From NCBI GenBank assembly GCA_945921235.1, contig CAMEKH010000010.1, positions 1-32,355 on the forward strand: a DNA stretch of 32,355 bases. The letters run 5' to 3'. The notes beneath the pieces are model-generated. The model made no database searches. It was not told the DNA's origin and saw only the letters and a program-made list of their open reading frames with translations. Position numbers and translations under genes: made by a program. Below, in pieces: positions 7,116 through 15,648 of this stretch. This stretch comes from an uncultured Prevotellaceae bacterium (GTDB lineage: Bacteria; Bacteroidota; Bacteroidia; Bacteroidales; Muribaculaceae). Numbering within the stretch: the first letter of the stretch is position 1; every line of letters starts with the position of its first letter.

Positions 7116-8114
7116 TTACTCAGCTTTGCCTGCGCTACCAAGCACGTTGATGATTTTGTGCTTGTAGAGCTTCTCCATATTGTCGCGAGCCGGACCGAGA
7201 TATTTGCGTGGGTCGAACTCAGCAGGCTTCTCAGCAAAGACTTGACGGATAGCGGCAGTCATTGCCAGACGGCTATCGGAGTCGATGTTGATTTTGCACA
7301 CTGCGCTCTTGGCAGCCTTGCGGAGTTGCTCCTCAGGAATACCGATTGCATCGGGAAGTTTACCACCAAACTTATTGATAGTGTCGACTTCGTCTTGAGG
7401 AACTGAAGAAGAACCGTGAAGAACGATTGGGAAACCGGGCAATTTTGCCATAACAGCGTCGAGAACGTCGAATGCCAATGGCGGCGGAACGAGCTTACCC
7501 TCGGCGTTGCGTGTGCACTGCTCGGGAGTGAACTTGTAGGCACCGTGAGAAGTACCGATAGAGATAGCGAGGCTGTCGCAACCTGTGCGTGTAGCGAAGT
7601 CGATAACCTCCTCAGGGTCGGTGTAAGTGTGGTGGTCGGAAGAAACTTCATCTTCCACGCCGGCCAATACTCCAAGTTCGCCTTCCACTGTCACATCGTG
7701 CTGATGTGCATAGTCAACAACTTTCTTGGTCAATGCCACGTTCTCTTCGTAAGGAAGGTGAGAACCATCAATCATCACCGATGAGAAACCGCAGTCAAAG
7801 CACGATTTGCAAAGAGCAAAACTGTCGCCGTGGTCGAGGTGAAGAACGATTTGCGGGTGCTCCCAGCCAAGTTCCTTTGCATATTCAACGGCACCCTCAG
7901 CCATGTAGCGGAGAAGAGTTGCATTGGCATAATTGCGTGCGCCCTTCGATACTTGAAGAATTACAGGAGATTTTGTCTCACTGGCAGCTTTGATGATAGC
8001 CTGAAGCTGCTCCATGTTGTTGAAGTTGAACGCAGGAATTGCATAGCCTCCCTTAATAGCCTTTGCGAACATATCACGAGTGTTCACAAGACCAAGATCC
8101 TTATAATTTACCAT
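7116..8114 (-). CDS. fba: Class II fructose-bisphosphate aldolase
   Basis: A 332-residue cytosolic, zinc-dependent aldolase that splits fructose-1,6-bisphosphate into dihydroxyacetone phosphate and glyceraldehyde-3-phosphate. Visible family elements are IPAFNFNNMEQ, the zinc-binding HLDHGDS, the glutamate strand VEGELGVLAG, the phosphate-binding SIGTSHGAYKF with a zinc-ligand His, and VLHGSSSVP. Length fits the class IIB group. It is a single-gene unit with a consensus promoter upstream and a hairpin downstream. Strong expression is expected for glycolysis. No irregularity was seen. Confidence 0.97.
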   Translation of the reverse strand: MVNYKDLGLVNTRDMFAKAIKGGYAIPAFNFNNMEQLQAIIKAASETKSPVILQVSKGARNYANATLLRYMAEGAVEYAKELGWEHPQIVLHLDHGDSFALCKSCFDCGFSSVMIDGSHLPYEENVALTKKVVDYAHQHDVTVEGELGVLAGVEDEVSSDHHTYTDPEEVIDFATRTGCDSLAISIGTSHGAYKFTPEQCTRNAEGKLVPPPLAFDVLDAVMAKLPGFPIVLHGSSSVPQDEVDTINKFGGKLPDAIGIPEEQLRKAAKSAVCKINIDSDSRLAMTAAIRQVFAEKPAEFDPRKYLGPARDNMEKLYKHKIINVLGSAGKAE

Positions 8115-8200
8115 TTTGATTAAAATTTTTTATAAGTGAAAAAAATTATCTTTTTTGCTTAACTATTAAATTATTTCATACCACCGTGAATTTTGTGGTG

Positions 8201-8231
8201 CAAAGATAATCAAATCAAATTTTTTATCAAA
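8201..8231 (-). promoter_or_regulatory. Promoter of fructose-bisphosphate aldolase
   Basis: Minus strand TTTG (8231-8228), a 19-bp spacer, then TATCTTTG (8208-8201), an exact consensus. The leader is about 80 nt. Near its start it carries a short hairpin, ACCAC pairing with GTGGT within 8180-8199, which may stabilise the mRNA. Confidence 0.75.
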
Positions 8232-8250
8232 GAACTAACTGATAATAATT

Positions 8251-8284
8251 GTTTCACGGGCTGCTAAAAAACAGCCTGTGAAAC
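8251..8284 (-). terminator. Hairpin terminator after the endonuclease gene
   Basis: GTTTCACGGGCTG (8251-8263) pairs with CAGCCTGTGAAAC (8272-8284), a 13-bp stem with one G-T pair and an A-rich loop, 10 bp past the stop codon of the endonuclease gene. The downstream sequence is AT-rich without a pure U run. Confidence 0.6.
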
Positions 8285-8294
8285 ATATTTTGCA

Positions 8295-10703
8295 TTATTT
8301 TACTATTACTTTCTTTGATTTGGAGTCGGAAACCACAATATAAACTCCTGCGGGCATTTGCAGTTCGATACGCCCCGCCGCAGGCTTGGCATCGTAGATT
8401 TTCACTGCATCGTAGCTGTAGATTGCAATTTTGGCATCGCCCGTGCTCTCTATTGCCATTACGCCCGGTGCCGGCGAATAAGCGTCGAAATCGTCGCTGA
8501 ACGTATTGTCAACGCCGCCCGTGTAGTCGGTAATTGCCAAGTCATCGATATTCAGCCGCTTTCCCGACACCTGTTCTATGCCTATTCTCACACTTCCATA
8601 AATATTCAGCTTGAAAGAGTACAATTTCAGGTCACCTTGCTTTATTGTCACATTATCGGCAGCTACGGTCCATTTTTGTCCGCCATCGACCGAGTAGAGA
8701 ATTTTCACCACAGCTTCCTCATCGGTACTATAGGGTGCGGCATAGAATGTGAGCACTCCGGCTCCGCGCAGCTTATCCTCACCCATCTTCAGCCAACGTG
8801 TCCCGGTTTTAGCAGTACAAGCGGCATGCGAGCCATTGAATTTGTCGCCTACACGGCCATAAATTCCCACCTGCGAGCGTTTCCACAAGCAAGCTGTGCC
8901 CTCATAGTCATTGTCGGAGTAAGATTCTGCCGTCGGGGCTTCAAAGTCCTCAAAGAAGCTCACATAATCGGCTACCACGCCATGCACTTCCACATCATCG
9001 CCCTCGAAGGTAGGAGTGTGAAGCGATAGTGTACCGGTGTACTCTCCGGCGTCGACAGCTTTCATGCGCACATACACCGATTCTCCCTCGGCATCTATCA
9101 CAAGTTGCTGTGCCCAGTTATTCTTGTCGCCACTAATCTCGAAGTTGCCTGTGATTTCCACCGTCACAGGCTCGGTGATATAATCGGTGAACACTTTAAC
9201 CTCAAGTGGCTCCGATGTCACTCCCGGCTCGGAGGCAAATTCCAATCCACCTTGAGGAAGCTCGAATGTGAGCACACGCTCAGGCTCATCGGTAGTTACT
9301 TTCACTACATTCGATTCTCTACCGGTGGCAGAGGTGAGCTTATAATAGTAGGTCGTACTCGGTTGCAAGCCGATAACCTCATAACATTCATCGCCCGGGT
9401 CGACTTGCACGGGATATCCTGCTACTGAAGTGGCGCAATCGCTCTCCATAACATTGAGTGAATAGTAGCCTTCGGTGTCCACGCTAATCCAGTTGACCGT
9501 GAAAGATGTGGCTGTGACGTTGCTTGCCTCGCAAGCCGGAATACCCTCGGTAGCTTCACCTTCAAGGTTCACCATTGCGCTCACCTCGCTACTTTTCAGC
9601 GTCAGCACTGCCGAATGAGAGCCTGCACTGCCGGGTGTATAGCTTACTCTCACGTATTTTCCCGCCACGGCTTCGGCAGCTTTCACTGTGGTCGGTTCAA
9701 TAGTAAATTCACCATTGCCTTGCACGCTCAGTGCTATATCAGCCGATAAGTCCGAACCTTTCACCAAGATATTTCTCGTAATCTTCACCCCCACGCCGGT
9801 AAGCCCCATGCTCACCGTACTGTTATTCTCGGGAAGTGCTAAAATCGGGTCGAGCACGCCGCCGGGAACCCACCCCATGGTGTTTAGATTTCCCCAAATA
9901 TACTCGGCAAGCTCGGGGTGGTCGATAAAGGGATTGCGATTGTGCTGAAATTTTTCCACTGCATTGTTGCGGTCAATCTCTTTTTGGCTCACCGGGTCCT
10001 GTCGATGCCACTTTAGCAGCAGATTCACCGACCATGAGCTGAAACAGGGATAGCTGTTGCCGGCAAGCTGCGGACTGCTCCATGAGCCTATTTTGCTATT
10101 GTAGGCAGCTGCCATGTAGAAATATGTGCGTGCAAAATCGCCCTTATATTGGTCGTCGGGTTCAAACACCTTTCCGCTATATCCGGCAAAAGTGCTCATA
10201 CCGAGCTTGCCCAGTGCTCTGACAGTTCCCTTTGAAGCCAAATATGTGCCATTGGCACACTCACCATAGGGGTAATTGCTGCGCTGTCCGTTCACTTTCC
10301 CGTCGGTGGGATACACATGAAACGCATCAGACACCATAGGCGATGCCTTATTAAACCAACTCTTGGGAAAGGAGTGCTCGCGATTATAGCAGTCGCCAAT
10401 CGACGAATAACTGCCACAGCGGTCGCCCGACCCGGTACTATACTTCGTGGTGGCATACATATCCCAAATGTAGCCGTCGGCTGTCACATCGCTTGTGCGA
10501 TACACATCGTAAAGCCCGTTATAGCTCACAGTGGTGTGCGGACCGACAATTGCTTCCAAGGCCTTCAGCAGCGCACCTTTGTTCTTCCCTTTAGCCGAAT
10601 CGTAGTAGCCACTCGGTGCCTGAGCCGCAACCGACAGCACTACTGCCACAGCCAAGCATTGCGTCAGGACTCTTCTTAAATCGATTTTCGCAAATAAATT
10701 CAT
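8295..10703 (-). CDS. Secreted endonuclease I-family nuclease with C-terminal accessory and sorting domains
   Basis: An 802-residue exported protein. A signal peptide covers about residues 1-28. The nuclease domain (about 30-275) has the endonuclease I signature: NREHSFPKSWF (107-117) with the catalytic His, HVYPTDGKVNGQRSNYPYGE (129-148), and HNRNPFIDHPELAEYIWG at its end. The family cuts DNA or RNA non-specifically outside the cytoplasm. Residues from about 285 form beta-sandwich modules of Ig/fibronectin type and one that resembles a concanavalin-like or adhesive fold. The end (AGRIELQMPAGVYIVVSDSK) resembles a Bacteroidetes C-terminal secretion tail, so cell-surface placement is likely. 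It follows rlmN by 25 bp and is probably co-transcribed. A role in scavenging or degrading extracellular DNA is inferred. Confidence 0.9.
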   Translation of the reverse strand: MNLFAKIDLRRVLTQCLAVAVVLSVAAQAPSGYYDSAKGKNKGALLKALEAIVGPHTTVSYNGLYDVYRTSDVTADGYIWDMYATTKYSTGSGDRCGSYSSIGDCYNREHSFPKSWFNKASPMVSDAFHVYPTDGKVNGQRSNYPYGECANGTYLASKGTVRALGKLGMSTFAGYSGKVFEPDDQYKGDFARTYFYMAAAYNSKIGSWSSPQLAGNSYPCFSSWSVNLLLKWHRQDPVSQKEIDRNNAVEKFQHNRNPFIDHPELAEYIWGNLNTMGWVPGGVLDPILALPENNSTVSMGLTGVGVKITRNILVKGSDLSADIALSVQGNGEFTIEPTTVKAAEAVAGKYVRVSYTPGSAGSHSAVLTLKSSEVSAMVNLEGEATEGIPACEASNVTATSFTVNWISVDTEGYYSLNVMESDCATSVAGYPVQVDPGDECYEVIGLQPSTTYYYKLTSATGRESNVVKVTTDEPERVLTFELPQGGLEFASEPGVTSEPLEVKVFTDYITEPVTVEITGNFEISGDKNNWAQQLVIDAEGESVYVRMKAVDAGEYTGTLSLHTPTFEGDDVEVHGVVADYVSFFEDFEAPTAESYSDNDYEGTACLWKRSQVGIYGRVGDKFNGSHAACTAKTGTRWLKMGEDKLRGAGVLTFYAAPYSTDEEAVVKILYSVDGGQKWTVAADNVTIKQGDLKLYSFKLNIYGSVRIGIEQVSGKRLNIDDLAITDYTGGVDNTFSDDFDAYSPAPGVMAIESTGDAKIAIYSYDAVKIYDAKPAAGRIELQMPAGVYIVVSDSKSKKVIVK

Positions 10704-10728
10704 GAATTCAGTATTAATTTTTTGATAA

Positions 10729-11790
10729 TTATTTCACTTTTCCGGCAAGCATGCCACATGCTGCAAAAATATCCTCACCCCTACTGCGGCGCACGGTGCA
10801 GATTATGCCCTGCTTGTTGAGATAATCGCGAAAGGCTTCCATATTTGCCTCATTCGACGTGCGCAGATTAGAGCCGGGAATAGCATGAAACCTGATAAGG
10901 TTCACCCGCGAATCCACATGGCGGAGTAGCTTTGTCAGTGCCTCGGCATGAGCCAAATCGTCGTTAAGACCCTCCCACATGATATACTCCACCGAAAGTC
11001 GGCGCTGATGAGCGAAATCATATTGGCTGAGGAGCGCCATAACATCTTTCACCGCAAAAGCTCGCTCCACAGGCATGAGCTGCTCGCGCTCTGCATGGAA
11101 AGGCGAATGCACGCTGATTGCCACATGCACACTCGTTTCGTCGAGCAGACGTCGCAACTCGGGCATCTTGCCTATCGACGACACCGTGATGCGCTTAGGG
11201 CTCCATGCAAGTCCCCACTTTGCTGTGAGCACCTCCACCACCTGTAGCACGGCATCTACATTGTCCATTGGCTCGCCCATTCCCATAAACACCACATTAG
11301 TGAGCTTTTCGGAATCGGGAACACTTAGTATCTGATTGATTATCTCAGCCGCCGAAAGATTTCCATGATAGCCTTGGCGTCCTGTCATGCAGAATCGGCA
11401 CCCCATTCGGCACCCTTTCTGCGAGGATATACATAGTGTGGCACGGTCGCCGTCGGGGATATACACGCTCTCCACAGCTTTGCCGTCGGCAGTATCGAAG
11501 AGATACTTCACCGTGCCGTCGACACTGCGCTGCTCGAAAGCCGGAGCTTTGCGCCCCACAGTGTAGGTGGCAGCAAGTTTCAGCCTGTTCTTCTTCGATA
11601 GGTTAGTCATCTCGTCGATGCTCACCACCCGCTTCACATATAGCCAATCGGCAATCTGCATAGCAGTGAAACGCGGCATACCCAGTGTTTCCACCACATC
11701 CTGCAATTGCAACTGCGTCATTCCCACCAAAGCCTTTTTCTCGCATGGTTGAATGTCGGCATCGTGCGACTTTTCGCTTGTATTTTCCAT
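10729..11790 (-). CDS. rlmN: Dual-specificity 23S rRNA/tRNA adenine-C2 methyltransferase RlmN
   Basis: A 353-residue radical-SAM enzyme that methylates A2503 of 23S rRNA and A37 of some tRNAs. The 4Fe-4S motif CRMGCRFC sits in the central barrel. GMGEPMDN, the VHSPFHAEREQLMP region, and RFHAIPGSNL match the family, and the second catalytic Cys lies in FAACGMLAG near the C-terminus. The open frame extends further upstream to a GTG, but that stretch covers the promoter, so the ATG at 11790 is chosen. It is the first gene of a two-gene unit with the endonuclease. Confidence 0.95.
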   Translation of the reverse strand: MENTSEKSHDADIQPCEKKALVGMTQLQLQDVVETLGMPRFTAMQIADWLYVKRVVSIDEMTNLSKKNRLKLAATYTVGRKAPAFEQRSVDGTVKYLFDTADGKAVESVYIPDGDRATLCISSQKGCRMGCRFCMTGRQGYHGNLSAAEIINQILSVPDSEKLTNVVFMGMGEPMDNVDAVLQVVEVLTAKWGLAWSPKRITVSSIGKMPELRRLLDETSVHVAISVHSPFHAEREQLMPVERAFAVKDVMALLSQYDFAHQRRLSVEYIMWEGLNDDLAHAEALTKLLRHVDSRVNLIRFHAIPGSNLRTSNEANMEAFRDYLNKQGIICTVRRSRGEDIFAACGMLAGKVK

Positions 11791-11807
11791 TATTACAAAA
11801 AATTGGA

Positions 11808-11842
11808 CGGTAAAGATACTAATTATTTCTTTACCGCCCAAA
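11808..11842 (-). promoter_or_regulatory. Promoter of rlmN, spanned by an inverted repeat
   Basis: Minus strand TTTG (11842-11839), a 20-bp spacer, then TATCTTTA (11818-11811). The 8-bp arms CGGTAAAG (11808-11815) and CTTTACCG (11829-11836) form a perfect inverted repeat with a 13-bp centre. One arm covers most of the -7 box and the other lies in the spacer, as an operator could. Confidence 0.6.
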
Positions 11843-11933
11843 AATATCTTCACAGCGCAGTTATTATAGCATCATGTGTGTGGCAGAACCACATCGGTGG
11901 CATGGTGATTGCCTCTTTGCATAGCGAAAGCGT

Positions 11934-13520
11934 TCAATAATCCCACTCAAACGAGAAATCGTCGATACAGAGCGTGCTGCCATTGCCTCCGGTGAAGTAA
12001 TCACCGTATTTGCTTGCCGAAGCCACAATTATGATGTGCGTTGGGCGCTCGTTGGTGCGGCGATAATCAATCTCTATGCTGAAATCGGTCCAATTCTCTA
12101 TTGTCTTTCCGCAAAGCAGCTCGCCATAGCCAATCACATAGTCGGCATTCTTGTCGAATAGTTGCCTGTTGCCGGGACGCGTGCGAATCTCGTATGGCTC
12201 GCTCCAATTGGTCAACGCCACATAAATCGAAGCCGTATCCGGCCTACCGATGAGATATTTAAAATTATCATCGCTCGAATGACTGATATTTGCACATTTA
12301 TACTTGAAATGCCCTTTCAGCCGCGTAGGTCGCCCTGAGAACGGACGTCCGAAGCCAAGAATGCCATTCGTGCCGTCGGTCTTGCGATATTCACCCGAGA
12401 AGATGTTGCCGGCAGCAAGTTTGCCCACTATTCCTATACCCACAAACTTGGTGTTCAACTCAGCCGATTTTCCTGCTTTGCCATTCCATGTGTCGTCGGA
12501 AGGCACCGAGTTGCTCTCGCCGAGAGTTGTAGCACCCTTGTTACCGGTGTCCCACGTCGACGTTCCGCCCTCAGCCCACGGGCACCACACCTTGCCGTCG
12601 AGCCACCAATCGTCGAAAGTCATACCCGGGAGCGTGCTGAAGCCATCGGTAGTTGCTGTTTTCACCGCCGAGAAGTCATTATCGCTATAGGCTCGTACCT
12701 CGTAGGCAGTGCTTTCGGTGAGATTGCGAATGCATGCACTGAAGCTGCCGCCTTTCACCGTCAGCCATGCCGAGGGCACTCGCTTCCACTCCTCATCACC
12801 TTGTTTGCGATATTCAAAGCCATTATCCTTGCCCTCTTGAGCCGTGCCGTAAGCCCACATCACATTAGTCCATGCATCTACGCGCTCTATGTCGACAGCC
12901 ACATCAGTAGTCTGCACATATACGTTCCATTGCCATTCATTATCGTGATATTTCACCACCACGCGCTTCGGACTCGAGAAATTCACCGTCTGCCCCACAA
13001 TGTCGGGTTCCATAGTGGTAATATCCGCAGGCCCGAGTTTCAGCGATGTCACTTTCACCGCTCTGTTGCCAAGCGACGATGGCAAATATGCCACTACACG
13101 CCGAGCTTTCTCGTCGATTACCGACTCTCCCACCTGCCCCTCGACACTGAAGTAGCGCTCTATGGGTTGGCTTGCAGTGATGCGCCATGTGTAATCTTGA
13201 TAAATGCTCAATGTCACCACACAGTCGCGCGTGAGGTCGATACGTCCCATAATGTCGCCCGAGAGCACTGCGCCTTCCGTAACCTTATAGTCTGTTATGT
13301 TCACGCGCTTTAGGTCGACTTGCTCGCTAAGATGAATGGTGACCACTCGATTCTTGGTGTCGATAGTAGCCGGAGCAGACTGTCCGTCGACGGTAAGGCT
13401 CAGGAATTGAGCCTCAACGACGGGATAAGGTATATCGTTCTTCAGACACGATGCCATAATCACCGTCATTACTGCCGCCACAGGCAAAAAGATGAAATAT
13501 TTGAAAGTTCTGAATTCCAT
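11934..13520 (-). CDS. PCMD-domain surface lipoprotein
   Basis: A 528-residue lipoprotein. The signal peptide ends in IMASC with the lipidated Cys25. Residues about 30-215 look like two bacterial Ig-like repeats (DUF5018-like in style), 220-300 a fibronectin-like module (STAYEVRAYSDN), and about 305-528 the putative carbohydrate metabolism domain. PCMD marks are WDTGNKGATTL, KFVGIGIVGKLAAGNIFSGE, GILGFGRPFSGRPTRLKG, LFDKNADYVIGYGEL, and the end ASKYGDYFTGGNGST. It shares nearly all of these with the frameshifted protein at 15649-17884. It is the last gene of a three-gene operon, 10 bp after the second barrel gene. Glycan binding at the surface is plausible; no catalytic residues can be named. 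Confidence 0.87.
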   Translation of the reverse strand: MEFRTFKYFIFLPVAAVMTVIMASCLKNDIPYPVVEAQFLSLTVDGQSAPATIDTKNRVVTIHLSEQVDLKRVNITDYKVTEGAVLSGDIMGRIDLTRDCVVTLSIYQDYTWRITASQPIERYFSVEGQVGESVIDEKARRVVAYLPSSLGNRAVKVTSLKLGPADITTMEPDIVGQTVNFSSPKRVVVKYHDNEWQWNVYVQTTDVAVDIERVDAWTNVMWAYGTAQEGKDNGFEYRKQGDEEWKRVPSAWLTVKGGSFSACIRNLTESTAYEVRAYSDNDFSAVKTATTDGFSTLPGMTFDDWWLDGKVWCPWAEGGTSTWDTGNKGATTLGESNSVPSDDTWNGKAGKSAELNTKFVGIGIVGKLAAGNIFSGEYRKTDGTNGILGFGRPFSGRPTRLKGHFKYKCANISHSSDDNFKYLIGRPDTASIYVALTNWSEPYEIRTRPGNRQLFDKNADYVIGYGELLCGKTIENWTDFSIEIDYRRTNERPTHIIIVASASKYGDYFTGGNGSTLCIDDFSFEWDY

Positions 13521-13530
13521 TTATACACTT

Positions 13531-14682
13531 TTATATATGCACGGCAACGCCCATATTAAGTTTAAAGAGATTAAATTTGAAACTTGTTCCCAACACTGAG
13601 CGCGTGCCTTCGTCAACGCCATTTGTGCGCTGTTTTTCCCACGAATAGCTCACTCCAAACACTCCGAATGATATGCTGAAGCTCACATACTCCTGAATGA
13701 ACACGCACAGTCCGGGCGAGAAGTTCAGACTTGCCTTCGTGGTGAGAGTGCGGGTTTCTTTCGGTTTGTCATCGTAAAGGCGGGTAAATGAGCCGTTTCC
13801 GCTCGAAAAGCCCAGCTCCACATCATTGAAAATGGCAAAGCGACGACCGTTGTCGAGTCCTATATATCGGCGATAGAATAATGCCGCCGAGTAGCTCTCG
13901 GTGTGATAATCTACATCTTTGAGCGAGAAATTTATATCTTCGTCGATATCCACACTCAGGCTTCCAAGCAAGAACTTATTGCGCGAATACCCTATTTTCA
14001 TTCCCACTGCCTGATTGTGACGCACAAAGTAGCTCACTGTGGGACTTATGGAGAACATACTGCCTTTAAAATTGAAATCTTTCAGGAAGGAAAGCACTTG
14101 CACATCTTCGGTGTCGAACTCTCCATACGATGCCGTCAATCCAAAAGCCCATTTCCCTTTGGGAATATAAAGGAAATTCAGCAATCCGCGGTCGTAACGT
14201 CCTAAATTTCGCTCGGGAATAATTAGATTGACAGTGTCTTTGCCCACTATAACGCGCTGCCTGATAAGGAGCGAATCTACATCGTCGCGAAGGCGGTCGA
14301 CCTCCTTCCCCACTACCTCGGGGCTGAAGCGGTCAACGCTATCTTGCATCGCCTCTGCTTTGACATACTTACGGCGTTCAACTTCAGCTACCGAATAGGC
14401 CATTATCGCCGAATCGGCATTGCTCTTTGCCGTCTTTGCGAGCTGCAATGTGCGGTGCACGGTTTCGAGCGTAGCAGAGTCTACTCCGTTCTGCACCTTT
14501 TCGGCAAGTCGCATAGCATGATATGCCGCATTCAAGGCTCTCTCGGCTTCGAGGCGAGCTTCACGGGCATAGTCCACCACCGGCACATCGGCAGGCTTCT
14601 CTGCACGCAACACAAGCGGAAATGCAGCGAGCATCGCCACTAATACTACGAAATATGTCACATTGCGCCTTTTCATCTTCAC
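13531..14682 (-). CDS. Outer-membrane beta-barrel protein with N-terminal helical extension
   Basis: A 383-residue protein with a signal peptide (about 1-28), then an Ala/Glu/Lys-rich helical stretch (about 38-155) that looks like a periplasmic coiled coil. The C-terminal barrel (about 165-383) has alternating aromatic strands and ends in MGVAVHI, typical of an outer-membrane strand. The barrel is clearly paralogous to its upstream neighbour: IPKGKW against VPKGQW, YRRYIGLDNGRRFAIFND against FRNYINLGRSKRFGIYNE, and GVFGVSYSW against GVLGFNYSY. The start is 2 bp after the stop of that neighbour, so they are one operon. The helical part may reach the peptidoglycan or bind a partner; this is inference. 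Confidence 0.85.
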   Translation of the reverse strand: MKMKRRNVTYFVVLVAMLAAFPLVLRAEKPADVPVVDYAREARLEAERALNAAYHAMRLAEKVQNGVDSATLETVHRTLQLAKTAKSNADSAIMAYSVAEVERRKYVKAEAMQDSVDRFSPEVVGKEVDRLRDDVDSLLIRQRVIVGKDTVNLIIPERNLGRYDRGLLNFLYIPKGKWAFGLTASYGEFDTEDVQVLSFLKDFNFKGSMFSISPTVSYFVRHNQAVGMKIGYSRNKFLLGSLSVDIDEDINFSLKDVDYHTESYSAALFYRRYIGLDNGRRFAIFNDVELGFSSGNGSFTRLYDDKPKETRTLTTKASLNFSPGLCVFIQEYVSFSISFGVFGVSYSWEKQRTNGVDEGTRSVLGTSFKFNLFKLNMGVAVHI

Positions 14683-14684
14683 CT

Positions 14685-15431
14685 CTATAAATAAAATGCC
14701 ACTCCAAATGATATCGACAGCAAATTCAAGCGCAAGTTGGCACTCTTGGTGTGTATCTTGCTCACTTTCACTTGGTCGCTTATCTGCTTGGTGTAGCTGT
14801 AATTAAAGCCTAAAACACCCACATTCACCTCAAGCGCCGAATAATTGTTCAAGAACACTATAAGACCCGGAGCAACTGCCACCCCGGCACTGTAAGTGCG
14901 AGCAAACGTTCCGGTAAAGTCTGTTCCCGTGCCATTGCATATCTTCGACTCGGTATATCCGAATTTCATCTGCAATTCATTGTAGATGCCGAAGCGCTTG
15001 GAACGCCCGAGGTTAATATAGTTCCTGAAAATCGCCATTCCCGAGAAGCCTTGCGAAATGTTATATAGGTTCTCGTTGCTGTAGTCGGTCTCTGAATCGA
15101 GAACGATATCGGCATTGTTCATGCGCACACGGCTTCGATTATACTCAAATTTTCCTCCTACTCCAAGGTCGTCCTTGAACATATAACAAAGCATCGGACT
15201 TGCCTTGAAAGAATAAGTATCGCCATCGATTCCTTCCACTATAAGAAACTGATAGTTATCTTGCTTCGATTGCGAAAAGCTCACGCTCAGTCCCGTTATC
15301 CACTGCCCTTTGGGCACAAACGTGCGCTGCTCAAGGTTGCGGCTGAACTGCTCTTGAGCCACAGCACAGCAAGTGCCGACCACAAGAGCCGCCATCAGCA
15401 TCACAATCTTTTGTAAATTTCGTCGAATCAT
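14685..15431 (-). CDS. Outer-membrane beta-barrel protein, paralogue of the next gene
   Basis: A 248-residue protein starting at ATG 15431; an in-frame TTG lies 12 bp upstream within a TAATTTTG box and is not favoured. A signal peptide ends near CAVAQ. The remainder is one small barrel of about eight to ten strands, closing with ISFGVAFYL. No known motif beyond the general outer-membrane barrel pattern was recognised. It is the first gene of the downstream operon (barrel, barrel, PCMD lipoprotein). A TAATTTTG box (15448-15441) is present but only 10 bp from the ATG and lacks a clear -33 partner, so the true promoter is uncertain. Confidence 0.85.
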   Translation of the reverse strand: MIRRNLQKIVMLMAALVVGTCCAVAQEQFSRNLEQRTFVPKGQWITGLSVSFSQSKQDNYQFLIVEGIDGDTYSFKASPMLCYMFKDDLGVGGKFEYNRSRVRMNNADIVLDSETDYSNENLYNISQGFSGMAIFRNYINLGRSKRFGIYNELQMKFGYTESKICNGTGTDFTGTFARTYSAGVAVAPGLIVFLNNYSALEVNVGVLGFNYSYTKQISDQVKVSKIHTKSANLRLNLLSISFGVAFYL

Positions 15432-15557
15432 ATTCTTTTGCAAAATTACCTATTTCCTATTAATTTATCGGCATAAATGAGAAAATTTGTTTCTCTTGGC
15501 TTCAGCCTTGCGGCGCAAAAACGCTCAAAAAGTGCATTATGACAACAATCGCACTTT

Positions 15558-15612
15558 AAAAAGACCGTGCTGCCAAGCAAATTTTAATGCATGCTGCAAC
15601 ACGGTCTTTTTT
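15558..15612. terminator. Strong terminator between the two surface-protein operons
   Basis: AAAAAGACCGTG (15558-15569) pairs with CACGGTCTTTTT (15600-15611). The stem is flanked by A and T runs on each side, so it can stop transcription in both directions. It lies 37 bp past the end of the frameshifted PCMD gene and separates it from the barrel operon. Confidence 0.8.
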
Positions 15613-15648
15613 CAAACATCAGTGAATTAGCTCTTCACCTTTTGCATT

